A stretch of DNA of 64,000 nt, from the NCBI GenBank assembly GCA_019912395.1, contig JAIOIH010000031.1, positions 62,001-126,000 on the forward strand, given 5' to 3'. Origin of the DNA: Flavobacteriales bacterium (GTDB lineage Bacteria > Bacteroidota > Bacteroidia > Flavobacteriales_F > PHOS-HE28). Positions within the stretch are counted from its first letter, which is position 1, and each line of letters opens with the position of its first letter. Below, piece after piece: positions 32,699-42,144 of this stretch. Both the position numbers and the translations under genes were made by a program. The notes beneath the pieces are model-generated. The model was not told the DNA's origin, did no database searches, and worked only from the letters and a program-made list of their open reading frames with translations.

Positions 32699-34152
32699 GC
32701 GTTGGTAGTTGCCTTGGTGGGTGCGGGGTCCGCTTCGCCCTCGGAAACCTTGTCGCGGGCTATTTGTGCCATCATCACCGCCTCCACGGCCGGTAGGCCG
32801 TTCACGTAGCCGATGCCCTTCATGTGTACGATGCCGCGCCTGATCGGGGTGATCAGCTCCAGGCGGAACACCAGGGTGTCGCCGGGGACCACCTTGCGCC
32901 GGTAGCGCACCCCGTCGGTCTTCAGGAAATAGGTGGTGTAATGCTCCGGATCGGGCACTTGGCTCAGGGCGAAGATGCCTCCCACCTGCGCCATGGCCTC
33001 CACCTGCAGCACACCGGGCATCACCGGATTGTCCGGAAAGTGGCCCGTGAAGTGCGGTTCGTTCATCGTCACGTTCTTCACCCCCACGATGCTGGTGGCG
33101 TCCATGGTAAGCACCTTGTCCACCAGCAGGAACGGATAGCGGTGGGGAAGCATCCTGGTGATGGCGTTGATGTCGAACAGCGGCTCCACCCCCAGGTCGA
33201 AGAACATCCGGGGGTCCTTTTCCTCCTCCCTGATCTTGTCCTTGATGCGCTTGGCGAAGCTGGTATTGCCGAAGTGGCCCGGGCGCGCGGCGAGGATATG
33301 CCCCTTGATGGGCCGCCCCACCAGCGCCAGATCGCCTACGATATCGAGCAGCTTGTGCCGTGCGGGTTCGTTGAGGAATTTCAGGTCGGTGGTATTGAGC
33401 ACTCCGTTTCGGCGGATCTCCACGTCCTGGTATTCGCGGCCGATGCTCTTTGCCAGGGCCTTGAGGTCCTCCTTGGTGATGTCCTCGCGGTCCTCCAGCA
33501 CGATGGCATTGTCCAGGTCGCCGCCCTTGATCAGCCCGGCCTTGGCCAGTTGCTCGATCTCGCGGAGGAAGACGAAGGTGCGGCAGGGCGCGATCTCCGT
33601 TCGGAACTCGCCGCTGTTGTACATGCTGGCATGCTGGGTGCCGAGCACGGGGCTGTTGTAGTCCACCATCACGGTAAGGCGGAACTCGCCCCCCGGCGCG
33701 GGCACGCCGAGCATCTCGGTGCCGCGCTCCTCGGTCTCGAACCAGATCGGCTCCTTCAGCACCCACCAGTTGCGCGGCGCGTCCTGTTCCTCAAGCCCCG
33801 CCTTGTCAATGGCCTTCACGAATTCCATGGCACTGCCGTCCATGATGGGCACCTCGGCACTATCGATCTGGATCAGGCAGTTGTCCACGCCCAGTGCGTA
33901 CAGTGCTGCCAGTACATGTTCGGTGGTGTTCACCTTCACATCGCCCTTGCCGAGCGTGGTGCCGCGGGCAGTGCTCACCACCAGGTCAGCATCGGCATCG
34001 ATCACCGGTTGCCCCTCCAGATCGGTCCGTTGGAACTTCAGCCCATGCCCCGCCGGTGCTGGACATAGCGTGAGGGTGACCGGTTCGCCGGTGTGCAGGC
34101 CCACGCCCTTCACCACCGCTTTTCCCTTCAGGGTATGTTGCTTGTCGCTCAT
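32695..34152 (-). CDS. lpxC/fabZ: Bifunctional LpxC deacetylase / FabZ dehydratase
   Basis: A 485-residue fusion characteristic of Bacteroidota. Residues ~1-305 are LpxC, the zinc deacetylase that commits UDP-acyl-GlcNAc to lipid A: zinc ligands in TTEHVLAALYALG and in HKLLDIVGDLAL, and the catalytic His of RPGHFGN. Residues ~330-480 are FabZ, the 3-hydroxyacyl-ACP dehydratase: LPHRYPFLLVDK, then HFPDNPVMPGVLQVEAMAQ with catalytic His and Glu. The fusion links fatty-acid and lipid A supply. It overlaps lpxD upstream and lpxA downstream by 4 bp each. Confidence 0.97.
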   Translation of the reverse strand: MSDKQHTLKGKAVVKGVGLHTGEPVTLTLCPAPAGHGLKFQRTDLEGQPVIDADADLVVSTARGTTLGKGDVKVNTTEHVLAALYALGVDNCLIQIDSAEVPIMDGSAMEFVKAIDKAGLEEQDAPRNWWVLKEPIWFETEERGTEMLGVPAPGGEFRLTVMVDYNSPVLGTQHASMYNSGEFRTEIAPCRTFVFLREIEQLAKAGLIKGGDLDNAIVLEDREDITKEDLKALAKSIGREYQDVEIRRNGVLNTTDLKFLNEPARHKLLDIVGDLALVGRPIKGHILAARPGHFGNTSFAKRIKDKIREEEKDPRMFFDLGVEPLFDINAITRMLPHRYPFLLVDKVLTMDATSIVGVKNVTMNEPHFTGHFPDNPVMPGVLQVEAMAQVGGIFALSQVPDPEHYTTYFLKTDGVRYRRKVVPGDTLVFRLELITPIRRGIVHMKGIGYVNGLPAVEAVMMAQIARDKVSEGEADPAPTKATTNA

Positions 34153-35240
34153 TGCTTGTTGTTCTCAACCTCGGGGGCTGAAGGGGAAGCTTCGCCGTGT
34201 CCGGTCGCCGCATCACCCTCTATGTTCCTTTCCAATTGGTCCAGGCGATGCTTCATCTCCGGCAGGTTGCGGAACAGCACGTAGCTGCGCTTGTACTCGC
34301 CGATGGTGAACGCGGGCGAACCCTGCACCACCGCATCGTCCGGAATGTTGGAGCCGATGCCGCTCTGCGCCGCGATCTTCACCCGGTCGCCGATGTGCAG
34401 GTGACCGGCGATGCCCACCTGCCCGCCGATCAGGCAATGGCTGCCCACATGCGTGCTGCCGGCGATGCCCGTCTGCGCCACCACGAGCGTGTGCGCTCCG
34501 ATCTCCACGTTGTGGCCCACCTGGATCAGGTTGTCCAGCTTGGCCCCCTTGCGGATGATGGTGTGGCCCAGGGTCGCGCGGTCAACGGTGGTGTTGGCCC
34601 CGATCTCCACATCGTCCTCGATGATGACATTTCCGATCTGGGCCATTTTCTCCTGCTCTCCCTTCCCATTGGGAATGAAGCCGAAACCGTCGGCACCGAT
34701 CACCACGCCGCTGTGCAGCACGCAGTGTGCGCCGATCACGCAATTGGCATGCACCTTTACCCCGGCATGGATGCGGCATCCCTTGCCGATGCGCACGCCC
34801 TCCCCGATATAGCAATTGGGAAAGATCTTCACGTCCTCGCCCACCACCGCGCCTTCGCTGATGTAACTGAAGGCACCCACGTAGACATCGATGGCCAGCT
34901 TGGCACGCGGGCTCACGAAGCTGGGCTGTTCCACGCCTACCATGTCGAAGCGTTGCGCCTCGTGGATCTCCAGCAAGCGGGCAAAGGCCGCGCGCGGATC
35001 GTCCACGCGCAACAGGGTGAGATGCTTCGGGATGGCCTTGGAAGGCTGGAAATCGCGGCCCACGATCACCACGCTTGCCGCAGTGGAGTACACATGCTCA
35101 GTGTAGATCGGGTTGGCCAAAAAGGTCAGGGTGCCCGAGCGGCCCTCCTCGATCTTCGCCACATCATGCACCAGAACCTGCGCATTGCCGTCCACCTCCC
35201 CATGGAGGAATTCGGCGATCTGTCCTGCGGTGAATTGCAT
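34149..35240 (-). CDS. lpxD: UDP-3-O-(3-hydroxyacyl)glucosamine N-acyltransferase
   Basis: A 363-residue LpxD that adds the second acyl chain in lipid A synthesis. The N-terminal uridine-binding domain includes GTLTFLANPIYTEHVY. Hexapeptide repeats span residues ~105-290, with IGADGFGFIPN and the catalytic His in IQVGHNVEIGAHT. The C-terminal helix has RNLPEMKHRLDQLERN. ATG at 35240 (MQFTAGQIAEFL) is the family start; a longer frame to 35558 overlaps the upstream region without conservation. It heads the operon lpxD-lpxC/fabZ-lpxA-ABC, all joined by 4-bp overlaps. Confidence 0.96.
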   Translation of the reverse strand: MQFTAGQIAEFLHGEVDGNAQVLVHDVAKIEEGRSGTLTFLANPIYTEHVYSTAASVVIVGRDFQPSKAIPKHLTLLRVDDPRAAFARLLEIHEAQRFDMVGVEQPSFVSPRAKLAIDVYVGAFSYISEGAVVGEDVKIFPNCYIGEGVRIGKGCRIHAGVKVHANCVIGAHCVLHSGVVIGADGFGFIPNGKGEQEKMAQIGNVIIEDDVEIGANTTVDRATLGHTIIRKGAKLDNLIQVGHNVEIGAHTLVVAQTGIAGSTHVGSHCLIGGQVGIAGHLHIGDRVKIAAQSGIGSNIPDDAVVQGSPAFTIGEYKRSYVLFRNLPEMKHRLDQLERNIEGDAATGHGEASPSAPEVENNKQ

Positions 35241-35340
35241 GCCATTGCCGCGTTGGTCAGATCCAATGCGGATCCGCGAAGATAGGTGCCCCGGCCTTCC
35301 AATGTGCGGACCCGACCACGGGAACCAATGTGCGGCCCGA

Positions 35341-35787
35341 CTACGGGAACCGGAAGAAGAAGAAGTGGACGGCCACCCATGCTGGCGGAAGTCCCGGTGC
35401 ATGGCCCAAGGTGCTGCGCGAACTGTCCTCCACGCGCCCTTCCTTATTGATGTAGCCCACCGTACTGCGCGAGCTGTTCTCCACCCGCCAGGTATCCCCG
35501 CTGCGTTGCACGTAACCCACGGTGGAACGCGAGGAGTTCTCGATCGCGAACCCGTCATCGCCCCTGGCGTTGATGTAGCCTATGGTGCTGCGCGAGGAGT
35601 TCTCGATAGCCCATCCGGAGCCGCGTTCCGCGATGTAGCCCACCGTGGAGCGCGAACTGTTCTCGATACGGCCATCGGCGTTCAAGTAGCCGATGGTGCT
35701 GCGCGAGGAATTCTCGATCCGTTGGGCCGTGGCACAGCACAAGGCCCCGAGCACGGCCAGCAGGACGGAAAGGGAACGCAAGGACAT
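35341..35787 (-). CDS. Secreted protein with six ENSSRSTIGYI-type repeats
   Basis: A 148-residue exported protein: signal peptide MSLRSLSVLLAVLGALCCATAQ, then six repeats built on (R/A)(I/V)ENSSRST(I/V)GY(I/V/L), about 17-25 residues apart, the last degenerate (VEDSSRSTLGH). The pattern recalls the short repeat proteins labelled five-fold beta-flower in some Bacteroidota annotations, but this is memory, not a search. The repeats probably form a small symmetric beta structure; binding partner unknown. It lies 7 bp downstream of the small membrane-protein gene. Confidence 0.8.
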   Translation of the reverse strand: MSLRSLSVLLAVLGALCCATAQRIENSSRSTIGYLNADGRIENSSRSTVGYIAERGSGWAIENSSRSTIGYINARGDDGFAIENSSRSTVGYVQRSGDTWRVENSSRSTVGYINKEGRVEDSSRSTLGHAPGLPPAWVAVHFFFFRFP

Positions 35788-35794
35788 CCGGGGC

Positions 35795-36079
35795 CTATTG
35801 GGCGACAGCCACGCTGTCCGCCGAGGTCGGGGCATCCATGCCGTCATCAGCCATGCCCTGACGGCCCATGGCCCTTTCGCCCTTCATGTTGCAGCATTTG
35901 CCCTTCTTTCCGTGCATGCCGCGATCGCCCCTCATGCCCTCATGCATGCAAGCCTCACCGCGCATTCCGCCGGGACCGCAATTGTCCGTGCCGCAGCTGC
36001 CGCACATGCGCCCCAGAATGAAGCCCAGAATGCCGAAGATGAGACTGAAGAGGAGGATCTTGGCCCAGTTGCCGTTCAT
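35795..36079 (-). CDS. Small membrane protein, Cys/Met/His-rich tail
   Basis: A 94-residue protein with one N-terminal membrane helix (ILLFSLIFGILGFILG) followed by a tail rich in Cys, Met, Gly and His (CGSCGTDNCG, then repeated HxGM/GMRG/GMHGKKGKCC units). The composition suggests binding of a soft metal such as copper, which is inference from composition only. No metal regulator or efflux gene is nearby. ATG at 36079 is followed directly by the membrane helix. Co-directional with the ENSSRST repeat gene, 7 bp away. Confidence 0.72.
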   Translation of the reverse strand: MNGNWAKILLFSLIFGILGFILGRMCGSCGTDNCGPGGMRGEACMHEGMRGDRGMHGKKGKCCNMKGERAMGRQGMADDGMDAPTSADSVAVAQ

Positions 36080-36113
36080 GTTGATCGTGTTTATCCCGCG
36101 AAGGTAACCGCTT

Positions 36114-36659
36114 CTATCGCAGGGGCACCGAAACCTTCGTTCTGTCCCATGCCAGGACCAATGTGGGAACCTCGGCATCCTCCACGCTGATGGTGAATTG
36201 CTCCACCACCTCCGGCAGCACCTCCACTGGCACGGTCACCTCCACGGCATCCTCCGCCGGGTCCCTGCTGGCGACACCGTCCATGTTCACCCCCCAGTTG
36301 TACATCCTTTTGTTGAAGAAGACCTGCCAGCTATCGGCATGCGGAACCGTCCACAAGGTGTACTTGCCCGCAGGCAGCAGCTTCCCGCCGATGGAAAGGT
36401 CCTGGTTCGTGGTGAAGGTGGTGGCCTCGTTCGCGCCGGTGCGCCACACTTCATCGTAGGGTACGAGACCACCGAAAATGACCCGGCCCTTCTTGTAGGG
36501 GCGGTTATGGAAGACATCGATCTTCAGGTCCCCATTCGCATAGGCCACGGTGCCTTCCGGGCTCGCCTTCTTGGTCTGGTGCTGCATCACCTTGAAACCT
36601 GCGAAACCAAGCACCAACAAGGCACCAATGATGATGAGGAACCATTTCAGCACTTTCAT
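36114..36659 (-). CDS. DUF2911-family membrane-anchored protein
   Basis: A 181-residue protein with an N-terminal membrane helix (WFLIIIGALLVLGFAGF) and a DUF2911 domain. KKGRVIFGGLVPYDEVWRTG followed by ANEATTFTTNQDLSIGG and LPAGKYTLWTVP are the conserved core of that family. Molecular function is unknown; members are exported or membrane-tethered in Bacteroidota. ATG at 36659 was chosen because the preceding frame is not conserved in character. Divergent from the T9SS cargo gene, with a 140-bp spacer between. Confidence 0.85.
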   Translation of the reverse strand: MKVLKWFLIIIGALLVLGFAGFKVMQHQTKKASPEGTVAYANGDLKIDVFHNRPYKKGRVIFGGLVPYDEVWRTGANEATTFTTNQDLSIGGKLLPAGKYTLWTVPHADSWQVFFNKRMYNWGVNMDGVASRDPAEDAVEVTVPVEVLPEVVEQFTISVEDAEVPTLVLAWDRTKVSVPLR

Positions 36660-36799
36660 CTTGAGGGAAAGTTGGATGGTGAAGTTACGGAGGTTGCCGA
36701 GGAACGAATGGAACACCCGATCATTTCCTCCATGTTCCGATCGTCGATCACAGGGAAATTTCGCGCCGATCACCGACATTCGCTCCCGACCCGCCCCCC

Positions 36800-38548
36800 A
36801 TGCTCCGACCAATGACCCTCGCCTTCGCCCTGATCGCGTTCATCGGCGCGCAGGCCCAATGCTCCACCTGCACCATCGACTTCTCATGCGGTGCGGTACC
36901 GGCCCATCCCACGCTCTGCCCCTTGCAACCCGCTGATGCCATCGCGGGGCAGGCCTATGAGAGCGACATCACCTTCTGGATGCCGACGAATTTCACCGAT
37001 CCCGGCACCGGCATGAACGTGGACTTCCTGCAGATGACGATCACCGGCGTCACCGGCCTGCCCTTCGGTATGCAGCTGACGACCAATGACCCGCTGGGGA
37101 TCTACTACCCGCCACAGAACCAGTTCGGTTGCGCCCGGCTGTGCGGCACGCCCATCGGCAGCGGCACGTACACCGTGGCGATCAACATCATCGCGCAGGT
37201 GGAGGCGAGCGGCTTCACGCTGAACGTGCCGCAGACCTTCGGCATCACCCTGGTGGTACAGCCCGGTACCGGTGGGAACAACAGCTTTTCCTTCACCCCC
37301 GCGAGCGGCTGTGGCAACGCGGAGGTGCAATTCAGCGCCTTGCTGGACGGCGGCGCATCACCCACCACCTACGCTTGGGACTTCGGCAACGGCGGCACCA
37401 GCGACCTCGTGGAGCCTATCACGAACTATGATGCGCCGGGCGATTATCCGGTCTCGCTCACCACCACGATCGGCGGCTTCGTCCTCACGGACGTGGTGCT
37501 CGGCGGCGTGAGCGACAACTGGTGCGGCGACGTGGAGGAACCCAGCCTCTTCGGGGCCTGCACGGGGGCCCCCGACCTCTACTTCGTGCTCACCGACGGC
37601 AGCGGCAACAGCTTCACCAGCAGCAGCGGAAGCAACAGCACGAACCGGACCTGGAACAACGTGGACCGACTGATGGATGCCCCGCCCTACTCCATCCAGT
37701 TCTTCGATGAGGACGTCGTGAGCCAGGACGATGACCTCGGCACCTTCAACATCCCTTCAGGCAGCAACGGCAACGTGCCCTTCGCCTTGGGCAATGGCAC
37801 CTACGGCAGCCTCACCATCGCATTACAGCCGCAGCAGGTCTTCACGGACAGCGACACCGTGCGCGTATTTCCGGCCCCGCAGCTCACCACGACATACGAC
37901 ACGGCCAGCGCCACCCTTTGCGCCACGGACACCCTGCAGCTCGTCTACACCTGGTTCAACGACGGCGACACCATCCACGGCGTGAACGGCCCGTGCGTGC
38001 AGGCGGACAGCACTGGAGCCTGGTGGGGAGTTGCCACGAACGCATACGGTTGCACCGCGAGCAGCGACACCATCGTGGTGTGCCCATCCGTCACGATCGA
38101 GGCCAATGGAACCGTATTGCTGGTGCAAGGCGATTTTGCGAGCTATGCGTGGAGCTTGAACGGCACGCCCATCCCCGGCGCGGACGACCCCTTCCTCGTG
38201 GCCGCCACCGGCGGGCAGTACAGCGTGACGGTGACCACCGCGCTGGGCTGCGTGCTCAGTGACAGCCATGTCCTGGTCATCACCGGGACCACGGAGCTGG
38301 CCGAAGTGGGAACCCTCCGGATCTACCCCAACCCGAACCGTGGCCGGTTCACGCTGGAGCTCCCCCCGGATGCATCACCCAACGCCCGGATCGTTGTCAT
38401 GGACCCTGCAGGCCGCTTGTGCCATACCGCGAAAAGGGGTCCGGGCATGATCCAGCGGATCGCCCTGCCAACATCGGCGACCGGGCGTTACCTCGTGATC
38501 GTGGAAAGTGAGGAACATAGACTGACATCCACGGTGGTGGTGGAATAG
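36800..38548 (+). CDS. Secreted PKD-domain protein with T9SS type A sorting domain
   Basis: A 582-residue secreted protein. Signal peptide MLRPMTLAFALIAFIGAQAQ; a PKD-like domain around residues 170-230 (FTPASGCGNAEVQFSAL, then YAWDFGNGGTSD); a middle part rich in Ser, Thr and Gly; an Ig-like SYAWSLNGTPIPGADDPF segment; and a C-terminal T9SS sorting domain (LRIYPNPNRGRFTLEL and GRYLVIVESEEHRLTSTVVVE). It should be exported by the type IX system and anchored or released at the surface. No enzyme domain was recognised, so an adhesin or structural role is likely. The same window encodes PorX, a T9SS regulator. Confidence 0.92.
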   Translation: MLRPMTLAFALIAFIGAQAQCSTCTIDFSCGAVPAHPTLCPLQPADAIAGQAYESDITFWMPTNFTDPGTGMNVDFLQMTITGVTGLPFGMQLTTNDPLGIYYPPQNQFGCARLCGTPIGSGTYTVAINIIAQVEASGFTLNVPQTFGITLVVQPGTGGNNSFSFTPASGCGNAEVQFSALLDGGASPTTYAWDFGNGGTSDLVEPITNYDAPGDYPVSLTTTIGGFVLTDVVLGGVSDNWCGDVEEPSLFGACTGAPDLYFVLTDGSGNSFTSSSGSNSTNRTWNNVDRLMDAPPYSIQFFDEDVVSQDDDLGTFNIPSGSNGNVPFALGNGTYGSLTIALQPQQVFTDSDTVRVFPAPQLTTTYDTASATLCATDTLQLVYTWFNDGDTIHGVNGPCVQADSTGAWWGVATNAYGCTASSDTIVVCPSVTIEANGTVLLVQGDFASYAWSLNGTPIPGADDPFLVAATGGQYSVTVTTALGCVLSDSHVLVITGTTELAEVGTLRIYPNPNRGRFTLELPPDASPNARIVVMDPAGRLCHTAKRGPGMIQRIALPTSATGRYLVIVESEEHRLTSTVVVE

Positions 38549-38733
38549 AGTGGAATAGAGCGGTCGGCCACCCGCAACGGTCAAGGACAAGTGAGGAAGG
38601 TGATCGTACGGCAATGAACCAACGTGTTCCCGAATCGGGAAGACCTTCGCAAGAGGCCCTTCCTGTTTTCAGGATACAAGCGTCAACGCGCCATCGGATC
38701 TCCATTCCGGGAAACAGCGCCTACATTTCCGAC

Positions 38734-40800
38734 ATGCGTTCCGCCAAGTTCATTCTTCTCGCAGCGGCCCTGGTATTCTCCAGCCTCGTGCTGGGGCAGA
38801 GGGAAAGCGTCCCCGTACAACCATCGGTCTTGAAGGCACGGGACCTCTCCGACCTCTCCTCGGCGGTGCCCGGCATGGGGGATGATCTGCCCGGCGTGAA
38901 CCTTGTGAGGGAAGGCCATGGCAGGCTCAAGTTCGGCGATGGCACGGCCTACGCTTCGAGGGACCTTGTGGACACCGCTTGGCAGAAGCTCCGTTCCTCC
39001 ACGGACACCCTCCTTCCCGGAACGGGTGTGCATTGGCTCCGCTTTCGCCTGCTGCCGGACTCCTCGCTGAAGGGAAGGACCATCCTTTTAGGCCTCGGCG
39101 GCAATGAACAAATGGAGATCTTCCTCAACGGAAGCCCCTTGTTCAGTTCCTATGCAGTAGCCGATCACGGGGAAACGATCAAAAGCGTTCCAGCTCCTTA
39201 TGTCATTCCGTTCACGTTGCGCTGTGATGGGCGGCCCGAAGTGATCGCCATCCGGTTGGACAGCGTTGACGGAAGGACCGCCCGGACCTTCGCACATGCG
39301 TGCACCCTGCACGCGGCCGACATGGCTTTCCGGAACCAGCGGGAAATGACGCAGTTCGGGGTGTTCATCGGGATCAACGGGATCATCCTGCTGCTCGCCC
39401 TCGTGATCTGGAGCTTCGAGCGCCGCGAACGCCAGTGGATCTATCTGGCGCTGTTGTCCCTTGTTTCCGCCCTCGACATTTTCTGCGACCTGACGGGGAA
39501 CATGGGGCTATTGGACCCGAAGGGCTCCGCCTCCCGCATTGTAGCAGCAGTGCAGCTCATCCTGGTACCGTGGCCGATGTATCTGTTGATCATGACGCTA
39601 GGCACGCTCCATGGCAATGTCGGTAGGCGACGGCGGAAATGGCACACCATTTCGATCATCACGGCCTCCGTGGTCTGCGTCATTTTCGCCGGCGGCATCC
39701 TTTACTACGGGCTGGACTTCACTACCGGGAGCAGCGGGATCACCTTTACACTGGAGGATCCCGCTATCGCACTGGTCATCGCGGTGCTCTTTCTCGGCTT
39801 GCTCTTGGCCGCAGTGATCGTCTGGTTCATCATTGAAGTGATCCGCCTGGGGATCAAACTGATGCGCACCCCGGGCTACGCGCGCTGGGTGGGGGCCGGA
39901 GCATTGGCCTCCAGCGTCCTTGCCTTTATCCTGAAAACACTCGGATCAGTGGACCTGTTGGGGATGGGCTTCTCCTCCTTCCTGGAAACATTGGGCGAAT
40001 ACTGTTCCGGCGTGGCCGTGCCCGTATCGGTGGCCGTGTTCCTCGCCATCCGCACTTCGCACCACGGTCGGTTGGTGGCCCGCCAACGCGATGAGCTGGA
40101 CCTTGAAGTGAAGGAACGCACCGCCGAACTGAGCGCGGAGAAGGAACGCTCCGACGAACTGCTCCTCAACATCCTGCCGGCGGAAGTGGCCGAGGAGCTC
40201 AAAGCCACGGGTGCAGCCAAGGCACGGCACTTCGATCAGGTCTCGGTGCTCTTCACGGACTTCAAGGGGTTCACCGGCATGGCCGCCCAATTGGGCGCCG
40301 ATGCCCTGCTCCGGGAACTCAACGCCTGCTTCGAGGCCTTCGATGCCATCATCACCCGACATGGCATCGAGAAGATCAAGACCATCGGCGATGCGTACAT
40401 GTGCGCTGGGGGCCTCTCCGACCCCAACACCAGCTCTCCTACCGCCGTGATCCACGCTGCGCTGGAGATGCAGGACTTTATGACGGGGAGGAAGAAAGCG
40501 CATGATGCGCAGGGACTGCCCGGCTTCCAGATGCGCGTGGGTATCCATACCGGGCCCGTGGTGGCGGGCATTGTGGGGGTGAAAAAGTTCCAGTACGACA
40601 TCTGGGGCGATACGGTGAACACCGCCAGCCGCATGGAGAGCAGCGGTGAAGTAGACCGTGTGAACATCAGCGAGAGCACCTACGAACTGGTGAAGAACGA
40701 ACCGGGGCTCTCGTTCACCCCTCGCGGCAAAGTGCAGGCGAAAGGCAAGGGGGAGTTGGAGATGTACTTCGTGGACAAGCCGTTGTCATTGGCGCAGTAG
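38734..40800 (+). CDS. Membrane adenylate/guanylate cyclase with 7TM-DISM sensor
   Basis: A 688-residue receptor cyclase. A signal peptide (MRSAKFILLAAALVFSSLVLGQ) precedes a ~150-residue extracytoplasmic 7TMR-DISM-type domain. About seven membrane helices span residues ~205-440, followed by a coiled linker (VKERTAELSAEKERSDELLLNILP) and a class III cyclase domain. The metal-binding Asp residues are in LFTDFKGFTG and KTIGDAYMCAGG; the preceding Lys and the Asp in YDIWGDTVNTASRMES favour ATP over GTP. The catalytic Asn and Arg of NTASR are present. It would make cAMP in response to an external cue. ATG at 38734 gives a clean signal peptide. Confidence 0.92.
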   Translation: MRSAKFILLAAALVFSSLVLGQRESVPVQPSVLKARDLSDLSSAVPGMGDDLPGVNLVREGHGRLKFGDGTAYASRDLVDTAWQKLRSSTDTLLPGTGVHWLRFRLLPDSSLKGRTILLGLGGNEQMEIFLNGSPLFSSYAVADHGETIKSVPAPYVIPFTLRCDGRPEVIAIRLDSVDGRTARTFAHACTLHAADMAFRNQREMTQFGVFIGINGIILLLALVIWSFERRERQWIYLALLSLVSALDIFCDLTGNMGLLDPKGSASRIVAAVQLILVPWPMYLLIMTLGTLHGNVGRRRRKWHTISIITASVVCVIFAGGILYYGLDFTTGSSGITFTLEDPAIALVIAVLFLGLLLAAVIVWFIIEVIRLGIKLMRTPGYARWVGAGALASSVLAFILKTLGSVDLLGMGFSSFLETLGEYCSGVAVPVSVAVFLAIRTSHHGRLVARQRDELDLEVKERTAELSAEKERSDELLLNILPAEVAEELKATGAAKARHFDQVSVLFTDFKGFTGMAAQLGADALLRELNACFEAFDAIITRHGIEKIKTIGDAYMCAGGLSDPNTSSPTAVIHAALEMQDFMTGRKKAHDAQGLPGFQMRVGIHTGPVVAGIVGVKKFQYDIWGDTVNTASRMESSGEVDRVNISESTYELVKNEPGLSFTPRGKVQAKGKGELEMYFVDKPLSLAQ

Positions 40801-40892
40801 GCTGCAGGTGGGCCCTGTCCTTTGTCAGACTTACGATGCTCGCGGCATCAGCATAGGGCCTAGGAACTCGGACGAATGGATAATTCCAAGCA

Positions 40893-42131
40893 CTACCCCT
40901 CGAACCACTCCTTCCCCATCGACCTTGGGAAGGCCAGATAGTGCTTCTCCACCACCCCGCTCATCGCAGCGATACCGAGGTTGTCACTCGCCTCCGCGAT
41001 ATCCTTCAACTGGCCGTCCTTGTACAACAGTTGAATGCCATCATGCGTGGCATCATAAGCGTTGTTCACGATGTGCCCGGACAAGACGAAAAGCCCGGCC
41101 TCTTTCTCCGTGATGCCCATTTCTTCGGCGAAGGCCTTGCGAACACGGCTTACATGGGCTTCCTGCCAAGCTTCGTTCTGCAAGCGGATGCGTAGTGTGC
41201 GCCGGTCCAACAGATCCGCCGATAAGCGCGCCAGCAACCGGTCCGGATGATCGGCCCACACCTTCACCGCGCCCATGATGTCGTGATCATCCAATCGCAT
41301 GAAATCCGCCAATACCTTGGGGTCATTGAAGGAGGCCCGATCCCTGCGCTCCCGCAGGAAACCGAGCAGCGCCGGTGAGCCGAAAAGTGGAGCGCCCTCC
41401 AACCCGAGTGTCTTGGCCCGCCTCAGCGTTTGCACGAGCATCTGCTCGCAGGCCAGCACGGTCTTGTGCAAATACACCTGCCAGTACATCAGGCGGCGCG
41501 CCACGATGAACTTCTCGATGCTGTAGACGGCCTTCTCCTCCACCACTAGGCGGTCGTCCACCACCTGTAGCATCTTGATGATTCGGTCGCCGCCGATCAC
41601 GCCTTCGCTCACGCCGGTGTAAAAGCTGTCACGGTTCAGGTAATCCATGCGGTCCACGTCCAGCTGTCCGCTCACCAACTGGTGAAGCATGTGTTTCGGA
41701 TAGCGATCATGGAAGATGGCGATGCCGAGGTCCAGGGCACCTTCGAAATCCGCGTTCAGCTTGTCCATCACCAAGGCTCCCACACCTTCATGGCTGATGC
41801 CGTCCACAATGCTGTGCTCCAGCGCATGGCTGAAGGGTCCATGGCCAATGTCGTGCAACAGGATCGCAATGTGCGCGCCCAAGGCTTCCTCGTCGGTGAT
41901 CGCATGGCCTTTCCCGCGGAGGCTTTCGATGGCGAGGCCCATGAGGTGCATGGCACCCAATGCGTGATGGAAGCGCGTATGCAACGCTCCCGGATAGACC
42001 AGGTGGGAGAGTCCGAGCTGCTTGATGTAGCGGAGCCGCTGGAACCACGGATGGTCGATCAAGCGCAGCAACAGCGGGTGCGGCACGGTGATGAAGCCAT
42101 GAATGGGGTCGTTGAGGATCTTGGTGGACAC
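40893..42131 (-). CDS. HD-domain phosphohydrolase
   Basis: A 412-residue HD-superfamily hydrolase of the dNTPase-like family often annotated YdhJ/SAMHD1-like. The N-terminal NDPIHGFITVPHPLLLRLID and the metal motif ALHTRFHHALGAMHLM (H), ILLHDIGHGPFSHALEHS (HD) and later DRMDYLNRDSFYTG (D) are as in the family. It probably hydrolyses dNTPs or nucleotide second messengers. GTG at 42131 was chosen: the longer ATG frame to 42173 reads through a heptad repeat tract, and homology begins at STKILNDPIHG. Confidence 0.9.
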   Translation of the reverse strand: MSTKILNDPIHGFITVPHPLLLRLIDHPWFQRLRYIKQLGLSHLVYPGALHTRFHHALGAMHLMGLAIESLRGKGHAITDEEALGAHIAILLHDIGHGPFSHALEHSIVDGISHEGVGALVMDKLNADFEGALDLGIAIFHDRYPKHMLHQLVSGQLDVDRMDYLNRDSFYTGVSEGVIGGDRIIKMLQVVDDRLVVEEKAVYSIEKFIVARRLMYWQVYLHKTVLACEQMLVQTLRRAKTLGLEGAPLFGSPALLGFLRERRDRASFNDPKVLADFMRLDDHDIMGAVKVWADHPDRLLARLSADLLDRRTLRIRLQNEAWQEAHVSRVRKAFAEEMGITEKEAGLFVLSGHIVNNAYDATHDGIQLLYKDGQLKDIAEASDNLGIAAMSGVVEKHYLAFPRSMGKEWFEG

Positions 42132-42144
42132 TAGTTTTGGTATT

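Noticed and set aside
32699..33766. N-terminal extension of lpxA to 616 residues
   Set aside because: It lies out of frame over lpxC/fabZ; the LpxA family start at 32698 fits.
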